From: Nemertoderma westbladi
Lineage: Eukaryota; Xenacoelomorpha; Nemertodermatida; Nemertodermatidae
DNA length: 64,000 nucleotides
Reading direction: 5' to 3'
Assembly (NCBI GenBank): GCA_032718475.1
Contig: JAUCBJ010006988.1
Span: 1-64,000 of the forward strand
Below are positions 38,801 through 49,068 of the stretch, one piece after another. How positions within the stretch are numbered: position 1 is the stretch's first letter; every line of letters begins with the position of its first letter. The notes below the pieces were generated by a model. The model had not been told where the DNA came from, made no database searches, and was given only the letters and a program-made list of their open reading frames with translations. Position numbers and translations under genes: made by a program.

Positions 38801-39965
38801 TTAATATAAGCACTGAGTGTCGGGTGTCGTGTAAGAGAAGGAGAGAACCATATTTAATCCAGAGCTGTGTGCCATGTTGTTGTTTATGCCCAGTGGGGTC
38901 ATATTCTAGTGAGTAAAAGTAGCCTAAGGGTGCAATCGAAAGCTATAAATATGTATGTACTGTACATAGTAGTAACCAGTGTCCTGCTTGGGCCTACATG
39001 TTCATAAAATCTTTATTAGTTATTCTCGGTCCATGATCGAATAGTCATCACAAACATTCAACAACAGTTTTCTGGTAAAAAAAATGTAAAATTTATTATT
39101 TCAATTTATTTGATGTGTAATTTGAGTGATATATTGCATTTCTTATATAGCAAGATATCTGAGGCAGTCTTTTGGCATCATCATATCAATCGTGAGTGCG
39201 GCTAATTACATCGCTTTGCCGGCTTCTTAATAATGCATTACACAGTAGTGGCCTAATGACCATATCAAAGTTGAACATAAATGATTAATGTGGAATAAAA
39301 ATGTAAACATGATAATGCTGTAAATTGCCTTCTTGGTAATAGGTCTGAACGTGACCGAGGAAAGTTAGAAAATGCAAATTTGCTATTTATAAATGCGCCA
39401 CAATGCCTGGCCTCCGTGGGATGTCTTTGCATACTCACACAGGATGTATTTACATTACGGACATATATTATTATACTACACAGCACAGTGCACCAACCTA
39501 TAACAATAACCGTATTAGGGCATTAATTTATAAATATAAATATTGCAACGGCTCAGAATAATCGTCGGATGTACGAGAAGCAATGGTATGGATGAGTGAG
39601 TAGCCATACTGTACAAATACAAAGGTACTTTATTGGAGCTTAACAACAAGCCACGCCCTCTATATAGCAAGACATTCATTCTCCAATCGAATAATGTTGT
39701 ACGATACACTGTAGTGGGATAGGCTGCCCTAATGTATAAATATTAGTCAATAATAAAAAGCGGACAAGAAAAATTAGTAACTACACCCATCATTACATTG
39801 GATGATCAACAAAAAATACTTCGGACATGATGCGTTTATGGAACTCACAGTACTTTCTTACAGTAGGGATTAGAAAACCGGAGCTCCAAGGCAGATGCGG
39901 AATGGATAAACTTTCCCAACTACTGTAGTTGGTATAGAGTTTATACTAACATATAACGGTCTAAC
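35867..39965 (-). other. 4.1-kb intron of the Shaw-type gene
   Basis: Bounded by the donor after 39966 and the acceptor before 35866. It holds a LINE fragment (36478-36738, same strand as the gene) and a 23-base poly-C run (37972-37994). Otherwise it is AT-rich with no open exon-like stretch that I can tie to the channel. Confidence 0.8.
36478..36738 (-). mobile_element. Short recent 3' fragment of LINE family C, intronic
   Basis: About 260 bp nearly identical to 16440-16700 (two base differences seen). It ends at the same GCATGCCGATCC 3' terminus. It is 5' truncated at about 36738 and sits inside the channel intron in the sense orientation. Confidence 0.93.
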
Positions 39966-40193
39966 CTGTGTTTAGTATACGTCATCCAACAGCAGGGTTC
40001 CACTTGGTTGGAGTCTAGTCCCCAGTACTCGAGTTCCTCCTCGAACAAGGGGCCACAAACATCAGTCGGGTAGTGCAGCTTACCGGTGCGGTAGTAGTTG
40101 AGAATCTGTCCGAACACCGAGGGATGCCGATCGTAGAAGTACTCGCACGTCACCGGATCGTAGTTGGCCAGGGCTTCCGTCAAGCGAGATAAC
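39966..40193 (-). CDS. Shaw-type (Kv3/KCNC) channel exon: T1 tetramerisation domain
   Basis: A 228-bp internal exon with acceptor ATTTCCTTCAG before 40193 and donor ACAG|GTTAGA after 39966. The translation [19 protein letters not shown], then [20 protein letters not shown], then [18 protein letters not shown] and [11 protein letters not shown] is the second half of the cytoplasmic T1 (BTB-like) domain. It has the HxxxC...CC zinc-site residues of non-Shaker Kv channels (CCW near the end). T1 sets subfamily-specific tetramer assembly. The [20 protein letters not shown] and [16 protein letters not shown] words point to Shaw rather than Shaker, Shab or Shal. It starts at the third base of a codon and ends with two bases of an Arg codon. 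The exon with the first half of T1 (NVGG...RHETY) is not recognised upstream. Confidence 0.94.
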
Positions 40194-40516
40194 CTGAAGG
40201 AAATATGGAAGTTTTAACTATCGTGGCATCTTTTGTTGAGTGCTCCATCCTAGATGTATGTACAATGTTTTTGGTTCGTTAATTAAGCCAAGGAATGCCT
40301 GTTCACCACCATGATAGGTGATCTTCCACAGTAAACCCTTCCACTCTGTTTCTCAATGGAATGCATTTTTTCCCAAGCTACCTTGGTTACCTTTTATCAA
40401 CCAGACCAGGTAAGGATGAAAGCCAGGGTTGGGCACGGCTCCAGCAAAGCACTGTGCCCAAACAGTGCTGCCCCATATAGGGATCGAATCAGAGCTTCCT
40501 GGTTGGAACTACTACG
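40194..40516. other. Intron sequence; decayed SINE-like box B
   Basis: Upstream intron of the Shaw-type gene. A minus-strand GATTCGATCCC at about 40482-40492 resembles box B, but no box A is present. Confidence 0.45.
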
Positions 40517-41170
40517 ATGAACGTGCTGCATTGCATCTGCATTATATATATTTTACATATATATAAGAATGCTGTGCCGGCTTGTCGAGAAAATTACGCC
40601 TCCACAACTCCCTATCACCCATATCATTTGCTAGATCATCCGCATTTTCAAGGTCCTTCAAGATGTATCTCTAGAAAGTCATGGGCTGTCCACCAAACTT
40701 ATTCGCTCCATGATGCTGCTAAAGTACAAGATTACGCACTGGCTGCTGGTCATCATGACAAAAGCAATGTCCTGCCAAGCGGAGGGGGTTCCATTCAAGT
40801 GTCAAGCTAGGGGAGACTAATGGAACACCTCCAATGTTGTATAGATTCTGATTGGAGACGTGTTCATTGTACTTGACACAATGAACCCGGCACAGCATTC
40901 TTGTGGAAGTGCCATCTATGGATTTGGTATACTCTGCAGTTAAAGCCCAGCATGGACTCCCATATAAGAATATACTAGTACTACTGCTGCCATAAATAAT
41001 CGAACCTTAAGGTTCCATTTTATTCTATGAGACTTCCAAATCTTGGACAGACTAGTTAACACTGCCCATGCCTTCCCCTTACGTATCAGAAGGTCTTCTT
41101 TCACCAGACTTTCTGATCAATGTTGTATAGATTCTGATTAGAGATGTGTTCATTGTACTTGACACAATGA
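40517..41170 (-). mobile_element. Decayed LINE family C 3' fragment
   Basis: Minus-strand remnants of the same 3' region: the PAQHS end near 40575, GGQPMTF near 40690, and the LLYGSPCWAL region near 40945-40980. Many indels are present, with an internal short duplication (40835-40890 echoed at 41122-41170). The 3' end adjoins a GTAGTAGTT tail at 40505-40515. It is older than the other copies. Confidence 0.8.
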
Positions 41171-42086
41171 GAGCTTCTAGAGCTTCCGAGAGCCTCTATT
41201 GTTTCGTGTTTCACAACTTCACCACTAATTTAAATTAGTAATTTATTATCTCATTAAGCTAAAACTGTAGGAAGTTTTAGAAAGCTACAAATCTAATAGT
41301 TAACTATGAGTTGATAGATGCGCGGGTATCATCGACCACTTTCATATATCCGTTTGAGGACGCATCACTACTTGCTTCCGAAGGAACGTTAGTATTGATA
41401 GTACTAATATTAATAGTTTAATATAAATAGTTGTTGAATGGTTACTTTCGACTGAAAGTTTGCTTCTTACTGGAAACTCAGCCGAAGTGACTGTGTGGTA
41501 AAGTGCGTTATTATAAGTTAGCCATTGACATATTCCCGAGAGAGTAACACAGGAACGAACTCGTAATTCGCATTGCGAAATTGGGTTGAAATAGTTCTGG
41601 GATTAAATATGATTACTTAGGGTGAACAATACCGTCGGACTACCCCGCACAACATATATCAATGTTGTTGATAAAACCCAGGGTATACTGTTAACTTAAT
41701 TTTAAATATATTCAGCTAACCTTACTGGTTTTTGCTAATATTTGGTGCAAACATTTTCTAATTTAATTTTCTATTCCCATTATAAATGCCCATCGTATAT
41801 TCAATCACTCTATGTTGGAGTAATAAACCACTCTACACTGTTAAGTGTAAAGTGATACTTTACGCACAGTATATTAGAATACTGTGGGTTATTAATCGAA
41901 ATTTGAAACATTACTTAGAAGTCCATTAGTTAGAAGTCCAGCAATATGGGCTGGGCATGTTAGGTAACTAATTATTTACTCATGGGATGTGAATTCTTGT
42001 GTGCGACATTCCATAGTTAGTGTCATCAACTTACACTTAGAATGATAAATATACATCTATTTACTATTTTTTGGAATCAACCTTAA
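41171..42086. other. No gene seen
   Basis: AT-rich sequence with no supported feature. Confidence 0.5.
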
Positions 42087-43736
42087 ATATTTTATATATT
42101 ATATTATAAGTCCGTCGATGATGCGGACGACGCATGTAATAGACCTTTCACTGCCGAGGAGATTGAAAGGGAATTATGGCGGAAGAAAAATGGTAAATCG
42201 GGTGGACCGGATAAATTAACGTATGAGGTTTTGAAAGGATCAATATCGCTAACAATATATTTCTGGACGTTGCTATTTAACATATGTTTAACAACAGGGT
42301 CCCTTGTTACTTCTTGGAAATTTAGTTTAACTAAAGTTCTGTATAAGCTTAAAGGGCTACGCGATGATCCCAATAACTACAGGGGAATTTCGCTGCTGTG
42401 CAATCCATATAAACTCCTCACAGGTTTAGTAGAGAGACGCCTACGGGAATTTCTAGAATGTAAGATACCGACCTGGCAATTCGGGTTTATATCTGGCAGA
42501 TCAACAATGGAACCTTTACGCCTTCTACTCTTACGGATCAAAGCTAACCTTTCCACGCCGAAAAAACCTTTATATGCGTGTTTCATTGATTTCCAAAAGG
42601 CCTTCGACTCAGTTCCGCGGTCAAGGATCCTGCTTAAGTTAGAACACGTATTTAAAGTTAATGGTAAATTGTTAAACTTAATTAAAGCAATCCTCAGCCC
42701 AAACTACATACACATTTATGATGGTCTGCGAAAGTCAAAGTCTGTAAAACAGACTCAAGGATTTCTACAGGGCGATAGTTTGAGTCCGTTTTTGTTTATA
42801 TTATATATCTGGGACCTTATAAAGTTTATTAAACGATCAGCTGAATCTGTAATTGCTTTCCTGTTTGCCGACGACTTGGTATTCTTCTCGGATTCCAGAG
42901 TTGCTCTACAGTCTGCTATAGACGCAACTTATACCTGGGCGTCATTGAATGGACTGACTGCAAACTTAAAGAAATCCCAAATTATCAAGTTTAGGCGGGG
43001 CGGTAGACTTTGTAACGCCGACAAATTCTACTACAATGGCAAACCTGTAGAAATTGTCAACAACTACACGTATCTCGGTATTGTGTTACAGCCAACACTT
43101 TCTTTCAGTTTGCACGTTATAAACATCCAATGTAAGGCGCTTAAATCAATACATGGTATTAAAAATCCAACTATACTGTCACTCGGTACAGCGATAAAGT
43201 TATTCAACATAAAGGTTCGTCCTATAGTATTATACGGTCTCGGAGAAATCTGGCAGTTCTTAAAGGCATCAAATTTCCACGACATTGATAGAATAAAGAC
43301 AAATTTTCTAAAACGCGTACTTTCATTACACAAAACGTCTCAAAATCGATTAGTGCTGGCGATATGCAAGGAAAATTATTTGTGTGCTGATCTACAGGCG
43401 GTTTTAAATGCACCGAAAACTGAAGAATTTTGTAAATATTTTCAGGCTGTGAAATCAAAGCAAGAAGAAATTCCCGCTAGTTTTTGGAACTCTCCGGCCT
43501 TCACAAATCAAAAGTGGAAGAACTCAAATTTTAAGAATAGACATATAATAACGCGTATGTCCATACACGGCTTCCATCACCATATTTGTAGCACTACTGA
43601 TTTCCATGATCCTACCAGTGACTGTATTTGCTCGCTCTGTGGCGCAATGGCGGACAAGTATAACCTTACAGCGTGTTCTAGAAACCATCACCCGCTATCT
43701 TATTGGGCGAACAAATCATCACGGCAACGAAAGTAG
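42087..43736 (+). CDS. LINE family B reverse transcriptase, open 5'-partial ORF
   Basis: Open for about 549 codons after an in-frame stop at 42084-42086. LINE-like sequence starts near 42105 with FTAEEIERELWRKKNGKSGG, the usual pre-RT block. RT blocks: DDPNNYRGISLLCNPYKLL, WQFGFISGRSTMEPL, motif A ACFIDFQKAFDSVPRSR, GFLQGDSLSPFLFILYI, motif C FLFADDLVFFSD, and YTYLGIVLQP in the thumb region. The C-terminus has CICSLCGAMADKYNLTACSRNHH, a Cys/His cluster like LINE zinc knuckles. There is no endonuclease, so this is a 5'-truncated copy. It differs in sequence from the 1472-3886 LINE and from family C. No stop or frameshift in the RT suggests a fairly young insertion. First in-frame ATG not decisive; start unknown. 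Confidence 0.88.
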   Translation: MFYILYYKSVDDADDACNRPFTAEEIERELWRKKNGKSGGPDKLTYEVLKGSISLTIYFWTLLFNICLTTGSLVTSWKFSLTKVLYKLKGLRDDPNNYRGISLLCNPYKLLTGLVERRLREFLECKIPTWQFGFISGRSTMEPLRLLLLRIKANLSTPKKPLYACFIDFQKAFDSVPRSRILLKLEHVFKVNGKLLNLIKAILSPNYIHIYDGLRKSKSVKQTQGFLQGDSLSPFLFILYIWDLIKFIKRSAESVIAFLFADDLVFFSDSRVALQSAIDATYTWASLNGLTANLKKSQIIKFRRGGRLCNADKFYYNGKPVEIVNNYTYLGIVLQPTLSFSLHVINIQCKALKSIHGIKNPTILSLGTAIKLFNIKVRPIVLYGLGEIWQFLKASNFHDIDRIKTNFLKRVLSLHKTSQNRLVLAICKENYLCADLQAVLNAPKTEEFCKYFQAVKSKQEEIPASFWNSPAFTNQKWKNSNFKNRHIITRMSIHGFHHHICSTTDFHDPTSDCICSLCGAMADKYNLTACSRNHHPLSYWANKSSRQRK

Positions 43737-44533
43737 ATATATTTTTAAATTTATTCCATAGCTCATATAATAAACTCGATTTTACTTCGGTTTGTTTTTT
43801 AAATTAATTAATTTATAACTACTTATAAATTGAATTTTAGTGCCATATCGCTTAATGAATAGTATTATCCTTGTTAATTTTATTTGGTGCCTAAATAACG
43901 CTAGGCTTATTGTTAAAATATATATTATAAATAACCTCGGTTAGATACAAACAATTTCGAACATCCATTTCTTAATCAAATTCACATCAAACAGATTTAA
44001 AATTATTTAACATAACCTACCTTGTAGCAGGTATTTTCTTTAAGGTATTTCTATAGGTTTCGTGTCGAATTCCTCCAACGTTAAGGATTACTCTTTGCTC
44101 TCTCTGTTCATCCGCCTTTGCCTGGAGCTCATCTGCGTCGAGGGTGGGGATATTCATACCGCAGCAACCAACATTATAGGTGCCACAGCGTTTCACAACA
44201 ACGCCACCACTTTCGAGTTAAACCTAAACACAGTAAAAGACAGTTTAAAACTTATACGACCGGCCATACGTTTCATTATATGGCTAAGCAAGGTTTAAAA
44301 GGTTATGTGAGGATCACCTGCTGTATTATGTATTAATATATATGTATAAATCATTCAACGTATGCAGTTTCACAACATACGCTCAATAAAGCATTGTGTA
44401 CAAATAGCGGTGTGGTTTATTGTTCACTGCAGGCTAAAATGCAAGTAAGATTCAGGGCCTATAATGAGCAGGAAACTTGAACATCATGAATCTCTGACAT
44501 GAAAGTATAGAGTCGAGACCAGACCAGACCAGA
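43737..44533. other. Probable LINE 3' UTR, then unassigned sequence
   Basis: AT-rich sequence follows the LINE stop. The 3' end of the element is not resolved. The stretch 44040-44310 has balanced composition and is open for 78 codons on the plus strand, but the translation is not recognisable. Confidence 0.45.
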
Positions 44534-44791
44534 TAATAATAATAATAATATTGGTTATTTATATAGCGATTTTCTACGCTCAGCATACTCAAAGCGCTTT
44601 TATTATCATTACCCCAGCAAAGCCAGGTTCCCATTATACCGCTGGGTTGACGTAGGCACAAATGTCTAAAGTGTCTTGCCTAGGGACACAACAGAGCGAA
44701 ATTTCTACAGCCTTTAGTCGGATTCGAACCTGCGCCGCCAAACACTATTGTGTAAGCAGTTCAGGCGCCGTATCCACTCGGACACTGCGAC
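44534..44791 (-). mobile_element. tRNA-derived SINE (Ser/Leu-like head, L2-like tail)
   Basis: On the minus strand the head begins GTCGCAGTGTCCGAGTGGAT (box A) at 44791 and has GCAGGTTCGAATCCG (box B) near 44720-44735, with a long variable-arm-like insert between. The body is followed by AAAGCGCTTTGAG, GCTATATAAATAACC and an ATT-repeat tail at 44534-44551. That tail resembles the 3' ends of L2/CR1-type LINEs, which SINEs borrow for mobilisation. Length about 258 bp. Confidence 0.82.
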
Positions 44792-44969
44792 AGATGATGT
44801 ACCTAATCGTGCACGCTAATGCCAAAGAGGTATATTGTCTACTAAGTTGACCTAAATGTAATGTTTGTATATTGTACAGTTGTATGTACAGCTTAAGTGC
44901 GCATAGGATGAAAATCGCAATATATTGAGAACATTTCGGTAAATGATACAATTATACATACATGACCGC
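44792..44969. other. Spacer between SINE and MITE
   Basis: No feature seen. Confidence 0.5.
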
Positions 44970-45695
44970 CGTAAAAGGCTGAGATAATTCCCTCTTGAAA
45001 TTAACTCCCCAGTCGTCTCAGCCTAGGCCGAGAATATTCCCCTTAGGCTGAGATGACTCCCCTCTAGTTGAAAATTTTTTTTAGTTGTTTCTGACTTATA
45101 TAGATTGACAGCATAATAAAGCATAATACTTTTTGGCAGTGATTTTTTCAATTAAGAGAAAGGAGCAGGATACAAAGATAGTCTTTTCTTAACAAAACAA
45201 TAAACGATATAATTACAAATTGAGGGAAAGGGGCAGGTTACAGAGGCGCGCTTTTCTAACCAAAACAATAAACAGTTACGATACAAAATGAGAATAAAGA
45301 GGAGGTAACAGAAACGGGCTTTACTAACTAGTATTTGATATAATTATTTAACATTGAGAAAGGCAGCATCTGGATTTAACTTAAAGAGCACACATGTAAT
45401 CAATAAATTATTATTTTTTTTGGCCGAGACGATTCCACATAAGTGTGCAACTTGTTATTGAATCGGCCCAACTTGTTTTGGAAAAATATACATTATATTA
45501 TAAATGAATTATTTGTAGGATTTTTCGCAATTAGGGGAGCTATCTCACCCTATGTGGAGTGTTCTCAGCCTAGGCTGAGAAAACGGGGGAGTGTTCTCAA
45601 ACTAGGCTGAGATAACTGGGGAGTGTTCTCAACCTAAGCTGAGATGAGTGGGGACTGGGGAGTCATTTCAAGAGGGAGTTATCTCGGCCTTTACA
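44970..45695. mobile_element. Palindromic MITE, CAGCCTAGGCTGAG family, copy 1
   Basis: Terminal inverted repeats of about 41 bp: the left end GTAAAAGGCTGAGATAATTC and onward through CCTCTTGAAAT to CCCCAGTC matches the complement of the right end at 45655-45695 with few mismatches. ACCGC on both flanks could be a 5-bp target duplication, but the boundary is uncertain. The right half has three 32-33 bp tandem units of GGGGAGTGTTCTCAGCCTAG, GCTGAGATAACT type (45570-45650), each containing the palindrome CAGCCTAGGCTG. The middle holds a diverged ~85-bp tandem repeat (GAAAGGRGCAGG, CTTTTCT, AACCAAAACAATAAAC). No coding. Confidence 0.82.
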
Positions 45696-46537
45696 CCGCA
45701 CCGGTCCTCACAAAAAGCACTCACAATGAGTAAAGACTCAGCCTAAGGTAGATAATATCTGGCAGGTATCAGATCGTTTTTAACTTTCACTGTAAGTGTA
45801 TATCTTTATGTTAGTGTATCTTATTGTGGTGGATTGTGCGAAACATTGTAAATTCAGTTACAGTCGGTAATTTATTTTAAGAACAACGGTTTAGTGCATA
45901 TATAACATAACGATATGGTTGACAGTAAGTAAATACTGGTTTATTATTGCTAAACTGCTATTGTGTATCTTATATTCCACAGCTGACTCCGCAAAGCAAT
46001 CACAGCCAGGCCCATGGCTGGAAATGAACGGTAACAAATCAATAGATTGCAACCAACTACTCTAATGTTAGTAAGCTGAGCAATGGCAGGCCAGTTAAAT
46101 ATTGTTAATGACGATCCTAGTTCCCCTTAGAGCCCCCCGCTGCGTCAGCACGCAGGCCTTCATTTCCTGTGCACAGTAACGGCCGGTAAGAGTTGTCGCT
46201 ATAGTAACACCAAACTAAAGTAATTTATATATAAAATGAAATAATGAAAAAACAATATTCAATGACTGGTTATATTAACAATGGGTTTCTATCATGAATA
46301 GAAAGTACACCCTCAAGAAAAAGTAGTTGTTTTTGGAAACCCCATACACCCTCATTTGAAGATGGTTGATCTCGAACATACCATTGTTAAATATATTATT
46401 TTTTTTATAAAAGACAAAGAGTTGTCAAGTTATTTTTATTTGCACTTCTTCCTTATACCTTTTCGTATGATGAGGCGGGTATATTGAGAAAAATCCCATC
46501 TCGGTGAATTAACAATTAATTATTTAACTAGTTATGT
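45696..46537. other. No gene seen
   Basis: Unassigned sequence. The right end adjoins a tRNA-like segment. Confidence 0.5.
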
Positions 46538-46602
46538 GGCGGGGCTCGAACTCGAACCAAGAACCAATAGGTTTTCGGCTCATCCAACTGAGCTACCCCG
46601 CC
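46538..46602 (-). pseudogene. tRNA-like sequence with reduced anticodon arm
   Basis: Acceptor GGCGGGG pairs fully with CCCCGCC. The D arm GCTC-AGTTGGAT-GAGC and T arm CTTGG-TTCGAGT-TCGAG are well formed and hold consensus box A and box B. The anticodon arm is shortened: only AACC-TATT-GGTT fits, and the total is 65 nt. It cannot be a normal tRNA. A SINE head or tRNA-derived pseudogene is more likely. It lies 24 bp from the hammerhead retroposon and on the same strand. Confidence 0.6.
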
Positions 46603-46613
46603 TTTAAAACAAA

Positions 46614-46626
46614 CAAAACCAATTTT
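46614..46626. repeat. 13-bp target-site duplication (left)
   Basis: CAAAACCAATTTT, repeated exactly at 46888-46900. The two copies delimit a 261-bp insertion. Confidence 0.8.
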
Positions 46627-46666
46627 GGGTTTGTTCAGAAGTGGAAAAAATGAGAGCGCGTCACCG

Positions 46667-46677
46667 GGGGTTGAACC
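46667..46677 (-). promoter_or_regulatory. RNA polymerase III box B
   Basis: GGTTCAACCCC fits the GWTCRANNC consensus. It begins one base after the hammerhead ends. Confidence 0.7.
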
Positions 46678-46723
46678 AGCGCTATACGTACGTTTCGGCC
46701 TAACAGGCCTCATCAGTAGCGCT
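46678..46723 (-). ncRNA. Type I hammerhead self-cleaving ribozyme
   Basis: All core parts are present in order on the minus strand: stem I strand AGCGCTA (46723-46717); CTGATGA (46716-46710); stem II hairpin GGCC-TGTTA-GGCC (46709-46697); GAA (46696-46694); a short stem III ACGTACGT (46693-46686) closed by the required A-U pair; unpaired A at 46685 as the cleavage-site base; stem I partner TAGCGCT (46684-46678), perfectly complementary over 7 bp. Cleavage would fall between 46685 and 46684. Every invariant core base matches. Stem III of only three pairs is typical of retroelement-borne animal hammerheads, which may cleave best as dimers. Activity is inferred, not shown. Confidence 0.88.
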
Positions 46724-46725
46724 AA

Positions 46726-46737
46726 CCAGCTCAGCCA
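46726..46737 (-). promoter_or_regulatory. RNA polymerase III box A
   Basis: TGGCTGAGCTGG matches TRGCNNAGYNGG at every position. It ends two bases before the ribozyme. The start-to-start distance to box B is 60 nt, within the range of tRNA-type promoters. Confidence 0.72.
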
Positions 46738-46887
46738 CTAGCCCCTGACACTCACAGTCCCACCTAATCCACTTCTATTGAACGGGCAGTCTTAAGTTGC
46801 ATATATTCTATATACTTCTATACTATTCTATATACTGAACAAACCCATTATATTACACCTTTAATTACAGTTGCAACAGCTCATCTC

Positions 46888-48233
46888 CAAAACCAATTTT
46901 AGACGAACCGAAATCAATGGAATACGAGATGAGGTCACAATCTCAACTAAATAGTTGACCTACGGATGTGCATCTCGCATTTCTCTCTAATTTATTCCCA
47001 ATAATGTGAGACAAAGATTCTTTAAAGATTCTCAAAGTATATCATATTTTTCCCTGGACAAATCTACAGTATAGCTTGGTGATAGCATGGTGATGGCATG
47101 ATAGACAGTATTTTCGATCGATGTGAAGACAAGTCTAGCCGTTATAATTAATTGCTTTGATAATTCCATATATTGCGAGACCTATACATTATATAAATCG
47201 AGGGGGCGTGGGCGTGGGCTGCAAACACGCACTCTGGATAAAAGCAATAATATATAGCCTTCAAACTCCACCATATATACATCTTCAGTTAGTATATGTA
47301 TTCTCGTATAATGAAACAGGGACGAAGTTCATTATACTGTACTTCCCGCGCAACACTATAAGCCTATTCTTCATTTTAAACCGGCGAACCGTGTATATCG
47401 CTTATGGATCAGGTTGGTGGAATATTCCACAGGGAGGGAGTACACCTACTGCTTTAATTACCTTGAACTAGGAACTCTTTGCATCACTGATTCCGGGTTT
47501 TCCTATTTTTACGCATAAAACATAACATTGCGGACAGCAACCATATGGGATCCCGCACTCACCCGAAACCTGGCCGTTCCATATCATGACATCGAATAAT
47601 GATGAGCAGTGTACTTCGCCCGGATGCCTTAATGCCTATTACCACCTTTTGGGCCCGGCTACTGTAAGTGAGGTAGGTATCTGCCATGCGGTAATTGTCT
47701 TTTCTTTGTAATCTCATAACATATGCGAAAAAGTGGGTAGGCAATTAGATTCATGGGAAAAACCGGCTAGCTCTATTCGGAATTCTGATAAAATTATACC
47801 CCCGAAAATCCTACAATTATACACGCACCATGCACTTGGTCAACTCGGGGGTGAAGGGGTGACAGTGACGCCATGGCATATTGTGGGGTTCGTAATGTAA
47901 CTGTTGGTTAGTGGCAGAGATGCAATGTCCCTGTAATTATTGGTGCAGTAAAAGGATATTGTTGCCATTATGCCATTTCAGGATGTTCTCAAATTCCATT
48001 TATTGTTGTATACCGTTGTAATGAAATAATGCGCTTAAATTTTGGTGCGTATGTGTAGTACAAGCATGAGGATTGAATTGTGGGCAGCAGAAATGGAAGT
48101 TACCTGAGATAAACTACATAGCAGGACCGCATTGGCTTCTGACACATATTATAGCCCGTGACCACCGCGCCAACATTTGGAAAATGGCCCTAGTACACCA
48201 TGACCCGTAATATAGTGTCATTTTCTGATGACA
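46888..48233. other. No gene seen
   Basis: Begins with the right 13-bp target duplication of the hammerhead retroposon. The rest is unassigned. A plus-strand open stretch at 47157-47471 does not resemble a known protein. Confidence 0.5.
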
Positions 48234-49068
48234 CGGACCCCCCCCCCCCCCCCCCAAATTTTTCTACAAATCTTTATCATATTGTTTGAAATTTGAAACA
48301 CAACTAGTTCAACTCACCGTGGTTGTTACCATGAAGCCGGAATTTTCGATTTCGCCTTTAAATTTTATTTATAAGCGTTTTAAAAAAGTGTCTTTTGCGA
48401 AATCGCACCCTCTGTATCATTGCCATTCTTCACTTTAGTCGTAATTTTTTCACATCAATAGAAAGCTTGCTTTGAAAGGATTCCAAATATGTAGCAATAT
48501 CTGAATTTCGTTGAGAAACAGCTGAGAAATAGGCGTTTAAAGATTTCAAGAATTATTGTTCGCTGCAGGCCATTTATTCTATTTAATAAATACACAATAT
48601 TCTAGAACGTGTTATTTATTTTATGAGTTGGTAGGCAACAGCGGAATGCCATACGATATCTATATTGCATAGCTAATCATACATAAACAAATTGTTCCAG
48701 AATATTGTGTATTTATTAAATAGAATAAATGGCCTGCAGTGAACAATAATTCTTGCAATCTTTGAAGACCTATATCTCAGCTGTTTCTCAATGAAATTCA
48801 GATATTGCTACATATTTGGAATCCTTTCAACGCAAGCTTTCTATTGATATGAAAAAATTACGACTAAAGTGAAGAATGGCAATGATACTTAGGGTGCGAT
48901 TTCGCAAAAGACACTTTTTTAAAACGCTTATAAATAAAATTTAAAGGCGAAATCGAAAATTCCGGCTTCATGGTAACAACCACGGTGAGTTAAACTAGTT
49001 GTGTTTCAAATTTTGAAGTAATATGATAAAGGTTTGTAGAAAAATTTGGGGGGGGGGGGGGGGGTCCG
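48234..49068. mobile_element. Foldback element with ~375-bp inverted arms
   Basis: The left arm (48234-48608) and right arm (48694-49068) are inverted copies. They begin CGGACC then 17-18 C, and continue through AAATTTTTCTACAAA, CACCGTGGTTGTTACC, TTTTGCGAAATCGCACCCT and CTGCAGGCCATTTATTC, with only scattered differences. The spacer is about 85 bp. No coding is seen. Target duplications are not evident. The right end abuts the LINE endonuclease segment at 49069. RNA read across it would form a very long hairpin. Confidence 0.92.

Larger units (their letters stand above)
46627..46887 (-). mobile_element. Hammerhead-ribozyme retroposon with Pol III promoter boxes
   Basis: A 261-bp insertion between perfect 13-bp direct repeats, a length typical of LINE-driven target-primed insertion. 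On the minus strand it carries a box A, a hammerhead ribozyme and a box B in tight succession, then about 40 bp to the end. No poly-A tail is present. A 13-bp inverted repeat TGGGTTTGTTCAG (46626-46638) / CTGAACAAACCCA (46835-46847) also brackets the ribozyme part, so an alternative reading is a shorter TIR-bounded element. It resembles Sm-alpha SINE-like elements of schistosomes, which also combine a hammerhead with a Pol III promoter. It lies upstream of the Shaw T1 exon on the same strand, so it may be intronic. Confidence 0.78.
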